This document shows, piece by piece, positions 58,464 to 64,000 of a stretch of DNA of 64,000 nt. The position numbers and the translations under genes are program-made. The notes under the pieces were generated by a model. It was not told the origin of the DNA and ran no database searches. It saw only the letters and a program-made list of their open reading frames with translations. Origin of the DNA: a virus; the IMG/VR virus record IMGVR_UViG_3300021962_006679, positions 17,329 to 81,328 of that record; one strand, written 5' to 3'. Positions within the stretch are counted from its first letter, which is position 1. Each line of letters opens with the position of its first letter.

Positions 58464-59393
58464 ATGAGCCGGCTTCTTAAAAATCATAGTTTACTAGACG
58501 AATATAAAAGAAGAATTGCGCTGTTGCCTGTTGATATTACCGGGCAATTGGAAATTATTGAACAAACTATCAAGTCTCAGTTACCAAGGTGGAAAAATAC
58601 TGATAAGCATAATGCTATACTTCAAAGAGTGCAAGAGTTAGCAACTGCTCAGAATAATTTAAATTCTGCAATCCAAGATTTAACTCAAGAAATCCATAAT
58701 CTTTTAGTTGGAAAAGAAAAAAGAATAATTCAAAGAGACTATCAAAGAGTAGAAAAGCAGGTTGTTGAAGATGAAGACTTCATAATACGAAATAGTTGGC
58801 TTACTAACGAAATTAAAGATAAGTTAATGGGTTATATACATAACCATAGTGCTATTTGGCAACATGGTAGTTTGGAAATCAATCCAGGCGATGGATATTT
58901 TAGCACTATAATGAATGCAGCAGATCCCCAATACTGTATAGTTGCTAATAAACAAGTAGAACAAGTAATAAAAAGTAAATTTAATGAGTTTTACAGCAAT
59001 AGACGATTAAGATGCTATACCGATGTAGCACAGTTACCAGATAATGGTATAGGATTTTCTACATGTATAAATTTGTATGAGTATTTGCCTGTGGACAATA
59101 TAAAAGATATTAGTATGGCTACTTTTAATAAATTAAAGCCAGGTGGCAAATTTTTAATTACCTATAACGACTGCGAGCAGCGTTACAGTTTAGAAATGCT
59201 TGGCAACGATGCAAGATGTTTGGCTACCAAAAGTTTAATAGAAGGTTTACACTATGGCATAGGATATGACATATTAGAAGCAGGCAACACAAACGATGGT
59301 GTCTGGAGTTATATGTTATTACAAAAGCCAGGAACACTTACAAGCCAAAAAATGAATGCTCCTGCTATAGAATTTGTTGAAGAAAAAGTTTGA
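58464..59393 (+). CDS. Coiled-coil plus methyltransferase-like protein
   Basis: 309 residues. The N-terminal third (about 1-100) is helical/coiled-coil; the rest resembles a SAM methyltransferase: GSLEINPGDGYFSTI as motif I and FNKLKPGGKFLITYND as the late motif. The acidic D/E after motif I is less clear, so catalytic activity is uncertain. Lies between gp43 and gp45, where some marine T4-like phages have a similar protein. Confidence 0.65.
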   Translation: MSRLLKNHSLLDEYKRRIALLPVDITGQLEIIEQTIKSQLPRWKNTDKHNAILQRVQELATAQNNLNSAIQDLTQEIHNLLVGKEKRIIQRDYQRVEKQVVEDEDFIIRNSWLTNEIKDKLMGYIHNHSAIWQHGSLEINPGDGYFSTIMNAADPQYCIVANKQVEQVIKSKFNEFYSNRRLRCYTDVAQLPDNGIGFSTCINLYEYLPVDNIKDISMATFNKLKPGGKFLITYNDCEQRYSLEMLGNDARCLATKSLIEGLHYGIGYDILEAGNTNDGVWSYMLLQKPGTLTSQKMNAPAIEFVEEKV

Positions 59394-59418
59394 CTCAACC
59401 CCTTTAACCAAGTATAAT
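59390..59418 (+). promoter_or_regulatory. sigma70-like promoter for gp45
   Basis: TTGACT (59390-59395), 17-bp spacer, TATAAT (59413-59418); a 28-nt leader contains Shine-Dalgarno AAAGGA. Separate early promoter for the sliding clamp. Confidence 0.8.
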
Positions 59419-59446
59419 AATCATATTATAAGCAAAGGATTTATCT

Positions 59447-60178
59447 ATGAAAGATTATCTATTAGATATTGTTAAGCATACACATAGTTTGGGTATTATT
59501 GATCTAGTAAAGATTACCGGAGACGATTCAAAGACAAGTATTGAAGGACTTGCAGAAGACCGTAGTGTAATTTTACAGGGCGAGTTCCATACGCCAGTTG
59601 CTGATTTTATTGGCACATTTGGTATGCCCAACCTAGACAAACTGGGCATTATACTACGCATTCCTGAATATGCAGATGATGCAAAGATTACTATCAATAC
59701 GCAAGAGCGTAACGGCGAAACAGTACCAGTAGGTGTTCATTTTGAGAACAAGGCTGGTGACTTCCAGAACACATACAGATTTATGAGCAGCGACATTGTA
59801 AACGATAAGCTCAAAAGTGTTACAATGAAACCGGTAAATTGGGGTGTAAATTTCCAACCCAGCATCGCAGGCATCCAACGCCTTAAGATGATGATTAGTG
59901 CTAACAGTGAGCAAAGCGTGTTCACTGCAAGAACAACTGGCAAAGATTTAACATTTGCATTTGGCGATGCTAGCACCCATGCTGGTGAGTTTGTGTTCCA
60001 ACCTGATGTTGGTGGCAGCCTTAGCAAAGCCTGGAGTTGGCCAGTGGATAGCATTAGCAAGATTCTAAGCCTAAGTGGCGACATCAGCTACAAGATAAGC
60101 GATGATGGCGTTAGCCAGATTACAGTTGATAGTGGTCTTGGTGTTTACAACTACCTACTTCCTGCTCAGACCAAGTAA
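59447..60178 (+). CDS. 45: Sliding clamp (gp45)
   Basis: 243 residues (T4: 228). Overall match to T4-type clamps: N-terminal helix MKDYLLDIVKHTHS, FMSSDIVNDKL, and the C-terminal VYNYLLP. It forms the trimeric ring that tethers gp43 and, in T4, activates late transcription by sliding to the gp55/gp33 polymerase. That second role would fit the many late octamers here. Loaded by gp44 (16077), which is not adjacent as it is in T4. Confidence 0.92.
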   Translation: MKDYLLDIVKHTHSLGIIDLVKITGDDSKTSIEGLAEDRSVILQGEFHTPVADFIGTFGMPNLDKLGIILRIPEYADDAKITINTQERNGETVPVGVHFENKAGDFQNTYRFMSSDIVNDKLKSVTMKPVNWGVNFQPSIAGIQRLKMMISANSEQSVFTARTTGKDLTFAFGDASTHAGEFVFQPDVGGSLSKAWSWPVDSISKILSLSGDISYKISDDGVSQITVDSGLGVYNYLLPAQTK

Positions 60179-60804
60179 TGCATTTTGATGTAAAACTACT
60201 ACCGGTGTTAATTAATCCAGAACTAAATTGTATCTGGATTAATATACCCAAAAATGCTAGTAGTTTTATGCAAAAGATGTTACAGGATAATGGTTGGCGA
60301 GAACCAGATTCTAGTATTACTTCAAGTCTACTAAACAGTAATATCCGTAAATTTGCAATTTTACGCAATCCTGTAAAGAGATGGATCAGTGGATTTGCTG
60401 AGTGTTTTATGGATATGCCAGAGATGGTAAACATGTTAGATAATCCCGCATTCATAGAGGTTGTCCAGCGTTCACCAGTGTTTGATAATCATACTGAATT
60501 GCAGTGTACATTCATTCCTGATAGTAGGAATCTAGAGTACATTTTTATGGATAGTGATAGGCAACCTCAAGTCTTTTTTTCTACAGTAGACACATGGTTT
60601 AAAAATAATGGATACCAAAGTGATTGTCATTTCTGGCGAGATCCTGTCAATCCCAGTAGTAATGATCCGGTTAAAAAAGAAATAAACCGTATACTACAAA
60701 ACATGCATCAAAACAAACATTCATTATTTGATAGTTTGGATACCTTTTACCAATCTGATTATAACTTAATGAATGCTAGTAAGAGAATAAATTACGAATT
60801 ATAG
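60178..60804 (+). CDS. Sulfotransferase family protein
   Basis: 208 residues. IWINIPKNASSFMQKML near residue 20 is the 5'-phosphosulfate loop (PKxxSxx), and AILRNPVKRWISGFAE near residue 60 is the 3'-phosphate-binding RxxxxxxxSG motif, the two hallmarks of Sulfotransfer_2-type enzymes. It transfers sulfate from PAPS to a glycan or protein, complementing the APS kinase at 12086. It overlaps the gp45 stop by 1 nt. Confidence 0.83.
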   Translation: MHFDVKLLPVLINPELNCIWINIPKNASSFMQKMLQDNGWREPDSSITSSLLNSNIRKFAILRNPVKRWISGFAECFMDMPEMVNMLDNPAFIEVVQRSPVFDNHTELQCTFIPDSRNLEYIFMDSDRQPQVFFSTVDTWFKNNGYQSDCHFWRDPVNPSSNDPVKKEINRILQNMHQNKHSLFDSLDTFYQSDYNLMNASKRINYEL

Positions 60805-60815
60805 AAAGTGTAACA

Positions 60816-61004
60816 ATGGAAATTAAAGATCGTATTGCTATACTAGAAGAACAACATAGTAGATTAGCAACAGCCTGCGAAGAGTTAGAAAAATCAAGAC
60901 AATCTGATCGCAGAGAAGAAACAAAATTAAAGTTGTTAGATTTAAAGAAAAAGAAACTATCAGTCAAGGATGAGATAGCAGTTCTAAGAGGCAGTAATGG
61001 CTGA
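60816..61004 (+). CDS. Small coiled-coil protein
   Basis: 62 residues, nearly all heptad-patterned helix with alternating K/E; no family recognised. Overlaps the next gene by 8 nt. Confidence 0.55.
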   Translation: MEIKDRIAILEEQHSRLATACEELEKSRQSDRREETKLKLLDLKKKKLSVKDEIAVLRGSNG

Positions 61005-61632
61005 AAGGTATTTTAGAGTTTACTTGTGGGGCTATGGTGGCGAACAGGTAGTAGGCTCAATTACTAAAGAGCAGTATGAATTTTGGAAGGATATTGATGA
61101 AGAATATCTAATCTCTCATGCTTTTTGGGATCCTTGGGATGCTGGCGATGATAATCCTGTATATGATGACACTGATCCAAGGTGGCTAGGTCAGTGGTAT
61201 GAACTAGATGACATCTTACATGAAAATGGTGTTAATGTTTCTACAGCACAGGTAACAATTGATGAATTGGAAGACGATGACTATGGTAGCAGAATCATTG
61301 ACACTGTTATAGCCAACATGGATTGGCAGCGGTTTGTTGATGAGTACTATATACAACTTCCAGAGCCCGACAATCAAGAAGACGCAATCTACGACGCTGA
61401 GTATACTTTTCACGGCACAAGCGTAGAAAAGGGCTGTTTTGGTGAATATTATATAAAAACTGATGGTGAAGATCTAAATATTAGTAAACTAGGTTTTTCC
61501 TTGACAATGACGCCAAATGAGGATATAATATTACAATTAACTGATTATGCAGGACAAGAGGTTGACAATGTTGGTGGTGATTCCAACGGAAAAGGTTATT
61601 ATGCTAATGTTTACTCAAGGGACGAAGATTAA
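60997..61632 (+). CDS. Conserved hypothetical protein
   Basis: 211 residues, strongly acidic and W/Y-rich (WYELDDILHENGVNV). Resembles hypothetical proteins of marine T4-like phages; no active-site motif seen. Shares its stop with the start of the next gene. Confidence 0.55.
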   Translation: MAERYFRVYLWGYGGEQVVGSITKEQYEFWKDIDEEYLISHAFWDPWDAGDDNPVYDDTDPRWLGQWYELDDILHENGVNVSTAQVTIDELEDDDYGSRIIDTVIANMDWQRFVDEYYIQLPEPDNQEDAIYDAEYTFHGTSVEKGCFGEYYIKTDGEDLNISKLGFSLTMTPNEDIILQLTDYAGQEVDNVGGDSNGKGYYANVYSRDED

Positions 61633-62084
61633 TGGCTGAAAGAGAAACCAACGACCAATATATGTTGCGTATGTTGCGTGAAGAGGGTTTAAAGCAACGA
61701 CTACGCACATCTAAAAAAATGATTTGGGTTACATTTCAAAAGGAAGGTATACACAAGTATCCTGCTGCACTGGAAGATCCTAAACTAGCAACCGGTGACG
61801 AATATGATGTAAGTTTCCTGGGTTATCCACACCGTCATATATTCCACTTCAAAGTTGCTATTGAAGTATTCCATGATGATAGAGATATTGAATTTATTCA
61901 GTTTAAAAGGTGGTTGACAAAATTATATGATCAGCGTACACTAGAACTTGATTATAAGTCATGCGAAATGATTAGTGATGACTTATATTTGCAGATACAG
62001 GAACGTTATCCTGGCCGTAATGTTGAAATTGAAGTTAGTGAAGACGGCGAAAACGGTAGTATAACTTTTTATAACAAGGACTAA
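61632..62084 (+). CDS. Conserved phage hypothetical protein
   Basis: 150 residues. The middle and C-terminus (HRHIFHFKVAIEVFHDDR, YKSCEMISDDLYLQIQERYPGR, EVSEDGENG) are highly conserved across marine T4-like phages. The H-x-H and the Cys could form an active site, but no family with known function can be named. Confidence 0.65.
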   Translation: MAERETNDQYMLRMLREEGLKQRLRTSKKMIWVTFQKEGIHKYPAALEDPKLATGDEYDVSFLGYPHRHIFHFKVAIEVFHDDRDIEFIQFKRWLTKLYDQRTLELDYKSCEMISDDLYLQIQERYPGRNVEIEVSEDGENGSITFYNKD

Positions 62085-62091
62085 AATTAAA

Positions 62092-62304
62092 ATGAAACCA
62101 CAAGTTTCAAAAGTATTTGACGATTTAGACGATTTCCTACGTTTTTGTAAGACGTTTGGACACCCTTATAACGAGGCTGACCTATACAACAACGATAGCG
62201 AAATATATCAGCAGTACCGTATGCTTAAAGAAGGCAAACGCATAAGTAATAATTGGATGCGTGATGCAAAGATTCATGGACACAGGATCTTTGGTAACCG
62301 TTAA
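62092..62304 (+). CDS. Small conserved phage hypothetical protein
   Basis: 70 residues, helical, ending NNWMRDAKIHGHRIF. A small conserved gene in marine T4-like phages; function unknown. Stop overlaps the next start. Confidence 0.6.
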   Translation: MKPQVSKVFDDLDDFLRFCKTFGHPYNEADLYNNDSEIYQQYRMLKEGKRISNNWMRDAKIHGHRIFGNR

Positions 62305-62609
62305 TGTCGGATCCAAGTCTTAAGTTTCCCAATGCAATTACAGTAAACGCCTCCAACTACACCGACAGGAAAAATCATCTTCCTGGCGAAGGTGGTGCTC
62401 TTAATGCTGGCTATACGCCCGTAGATGCATTATGTATGGTTAGCAATTTACTTGGCAGTCATGGTCTACGATATAATGTAGATTGGTGGTGGGATGGATT
62501 TGGTTACGGTGATTATACCATTAATGGTCCATCTTACACACTAAATTTAATGTTTGCTAAAGAAGAGCATCGTTTACTACTTGATTTGGGACTTAAGAAT
62601 GCAGGTTAG
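62304..62609 (+). CDS. Hypothetical protein
   Basis: 101 residues, G/Y/W-rich (WWWDGFGYGDY), no family recognised. Its last 11 nt overlap the UDP-glucose dehydrogenase-like gene. Confidence 0.55.
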   Translation: MSDPSLKFPNAITVNASNYTDRKNHLPGEGGALNAGYTPVDALCMVSNLLGSHGLRYNVDWWWDGFGYGDYTINGPSYTLNLMFAKEEHRLLLDLGLKNAG

Positions 62610-63822
62610 TTTTATAGGGTTGGGCAAACTTGGTTTGCCATGTGCAGAGGAAATAGCAAAAAAAGGACACACTGTTCTGGGTTACGATGTAGCACCGGTA
62701 ACAAGCGAACTTGTAGACATCAAAGACACATTAGCGGAAGCAATAAAGTTTTCTAAGATTGTTTTTGTTGCTGTTCCTACTCCACACGAAGCCAATTATG
62801 ATGGCCGTGTACCAACGGCACATTTAGAACCCAAAGACTTCAACTACGACATTGTAAAACAAGTATTGCGTGAGTGTAATGAACTCATGTACTCTGCACA
62901 AATGATTGTGTTAATTTCTACAGTGCTTCCTGGCACAGTGCGTAGAGAATTCGTTCCATTAATTACAAATACACGTTTTGCGTACAACCCATATCTGATC
63001 GCAATGGGCAGCGTTGCCTGGGATTTTTTAAATCCTGAGATGGTTATGATTGGCACAGAGGGTGGCGATACTACATGGGATGCACAACTACTAGTAGACT
63101 TCTACAAAACAGTTATTGATAATGATCCACGCTTTGTAGTTGGTACTTGGGACGAATGCGAATGTATCAAAGTGTTTTACAACACATTTATCAGTACCAA
63201 AATTGGACTGGCAAATATGATACAGGATGTTGCAGTAAGGCAGGGCAATATCAATGTTGATGTGGTTACCCAGGCACTAGCAGAGTCAACTAAACGAATC
63301 ATGGGCCCGCAGTATATGACTGCAGGAATGGGTGATGGTGGTGCTTGCCATCCACGGGACAATATTGCCCTGCGCTACATGGCACAAGAACTAGATCTAG
63401 GTTATGATTTGTTTGATGCTATAATGAATGCAAGAGAAAAGCAAGCACACAACCTTGCAAAACATTTAGTGGATTTAGCAAACGAAAATGAGATGGAAAT
63501 CTATATACACGGCAAAGCATACAAGCCAGGTGTAGAATACATTGACGGAAGTTATAGTTTATTAATTGGACATTATGTACAAGAAATGGGCAAAAGTGTA
63601 ACATACATTGATCCATTGACTGGTGATAATAACGAACCCAAGCAACCTTGTGTAGTATTGTTAGCCCATAGTGCAAGTACAACATACAAATATATGCACC
63701 AGGAAAGCAATACAGATAAATTATATTGTGTGATACCCATGGGAAGCATAGTCGTAGACCCATGGCGCAAGTTCCAAAGTCACGCAAGCAAGGTAATACA
63801 TTATGGCAATACGCGAGTCTAA
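62599..63822 (+). CDS. UDP-glucose/GDP-mannose dehydrogenase family protein
   Basis: 407 residues from ATG 62599. NAD-binding Rossmann motif FIGLGKLGLP at the start, STVLPGTVRREF typical of the family near residue 110, catalytic Cys in GGACHPRDN (consensus GGSCFPKD; Cys and Asp kept), and a C-terminal UDP-binding-type domain. Oxidises a sugar nucleotide to its uronate, supplying acidic sugars for glycan building with the glycosyltransferases here. Shorter than some homologues but complete. Confidence 0.88.
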   Translation: MQVSFIGLGKLGLPCAEEIAKKGHTVLGYDVAPVTSELVDIKDTLAEAIKFSKIVFVAVPTPHEANYDGRVPTAHLEPKDFNYDIVKQVLRECNELMYSAQMIVLISTVLPGTVRREFVPLITNTRFAYNPYLIAMGSVAWDFLNPEMVMIGTEGGDTTWDAQLLVDFYKTVIDNDPRFVVGTWDECECIKVFYNTFISTKIGLANMIQDVAVRQGNINVDVVTQALAESTKRIMGPQYMTAGMGDGGACHPRDNIALRYMAQELDLGYDLFDAIMNAREKQAHNLAKHLVDLANENEMEIYIHGKAYKPGVEYIDGSYSLLIGHYVQEMGKSVTYIDPLTGDNNEPKQPCVVLLAHSASTTYKYMHQESNTDKLYCVIPMGSIVVDPWRKFQSHASKVIHYGNTRV

Positions 63823-64000
63823 GTGGCACATAGGCTATATAGATCCCTTTTGGGATAATGCACATCATATTTTAGATTATGAGTCTGAAACGTTTAACAA
63901 TTCAGACGACATTATAAGTTGGATGGAAAAAGGGTATACTGCACCGTATGTAGGTGATTTATGCGACATGCGTAAACTACAAACATGGTATGCTACAGAC
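63803..64000 (+). CDS. Partial hypothetical protein, runs off window
   Basis: At least 66 residues from ATG 63803, overlapping the dehydrogenase end by 20 nt; the frame is open to the window edge. Aromatic and acidic (HIGYIDPFWDNAHHILDYES). No family recognised from this fragment. Confidence 0.55.
   Translation, partial: MAIRESKWHIGYIDPFWDNAHHILDYESETFNNSDDIISWMEKGYTAPYVGDLCDMRKLQTWYATD

Noticed and set aside
1-64000. CRISPR array, integrase, insertion sequence or group I intron
   Set aside because: No repeat-spacer pattern, transposase, tyrosine or serine integrase, or intron-split core gene was seen; the only mobile signatures are HNH genes and the 35-bp repeats.

Overview
This window is most likely a 64 kb piece of a large, AT-rich, T4-like myovirus of marine bacterioplankton. 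Recognisable T4-type genes are the family-B DNA polymerase (gp43), sliding clamp (gp45), clamp-loader large subunit (gp44), a gp31/GroES-like co-chaperonin, a DsbA-like late regulator and a T4-type lysozyme. The accessory genes (PhoH, PstS, MazG, HesB/IscA, 2OG oxygenase, UDP-glucose dehydrogenase, tricarboxylate transporter, five tRNAs) fit phages of SAR11-like Alphaproteobacteria or their cyanophage relatives. The host is inferred, not shown. Terminase, capsid and tail-tube genes lie outside the window. Coding is dense: overlapping or abutting genes, no gene-free stretch above about 220 bases, and nearly all genes on the + strand.

Layout. 1-7.2 kb: SprT protease, tRNA-Glu, HNH nuclease, a B12-type radical SAM enzyme with an SGNH protein, tRNA-Thr/Ser/Gly/Asp with an inserted HNH nuclease, a winged-helix protein, a phage translation initiation factor IF-1 and an A-type Fe-S carrier. 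7.2-11.6 kb: virion proteins, including one with Ig-like repeats. 11.6-17 kb: MazG, APS kinase, nucleotidyltransferase, a DnaE fragment, GroES-like protein, FkbM methyltransferase and gp44. 17-21.9 kb: radical SAM, 2OG oxygenase, a structured RNA with terminator, then a PD-(D/E)XK nuclease plus beta-class DNA methyltransferase lying between two 35-bp direct repeats and followed by an HNH/NUMOD3 nuclease. 22-27.7 kb: a minus-strand block (carbohydrate-binding virion protein, PhoH, SGNH), then methyltransferase, two tandem SGNH paralogues and a sulfotransferase-like protein. 27.7-30.4 kb: tripartite tricarboxylate transporter TctA/TctC plus a small membrane protein. 30.4-37.1 kb: lysozyme, spanin pair, Cys-rich miniproteins, PstS behind a Pho-box-like element, lipase and holin-like protein. 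37.2-44 kb: DnaJ, ClpA-type unfoldase, glycosyltransferases. 44-55.2 kb: a 984-residue multi-domain protein, another SGNH protein, a metallopeptidase and a run of proteins sharing a short T4-capsid-targeting-like N-terminus. 55.2-64 kb: DsbA, gp43, methyltransferase, gp45, sulfotransferase, conserved hypotheticals and UDP-glucose dehydrogenase.

Regulation can be read from the sequence. One class is TTGAC(A/G/T)-N16/17-TATAAT promoters, often with an extended -10 TG. A second class is T4-late-like octamers (xATAAATA). In several genes without a Shine-Dalgarno sequence, including the IF-1 gene, the octamer sits exactly 5-6 nt before the ATG, so T4 promoter geometry predicts leaderless mRNAs.

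The most notable systems are: the restriction-modification-like cassette flanked by repeats that each encode the same gene 3' end; leaderless late mRNAs together with a phage IF-1; a probable cleavable polyprotein combining nucleotidyltransferase, ParB-like, lytic transglycosylase and acetyltransferase domains; and a surface-chemistry toolkit (APS kinase plus sulfotransferases, five SGNH proteins, three radical SAM enzymes, glycosyltransferases).
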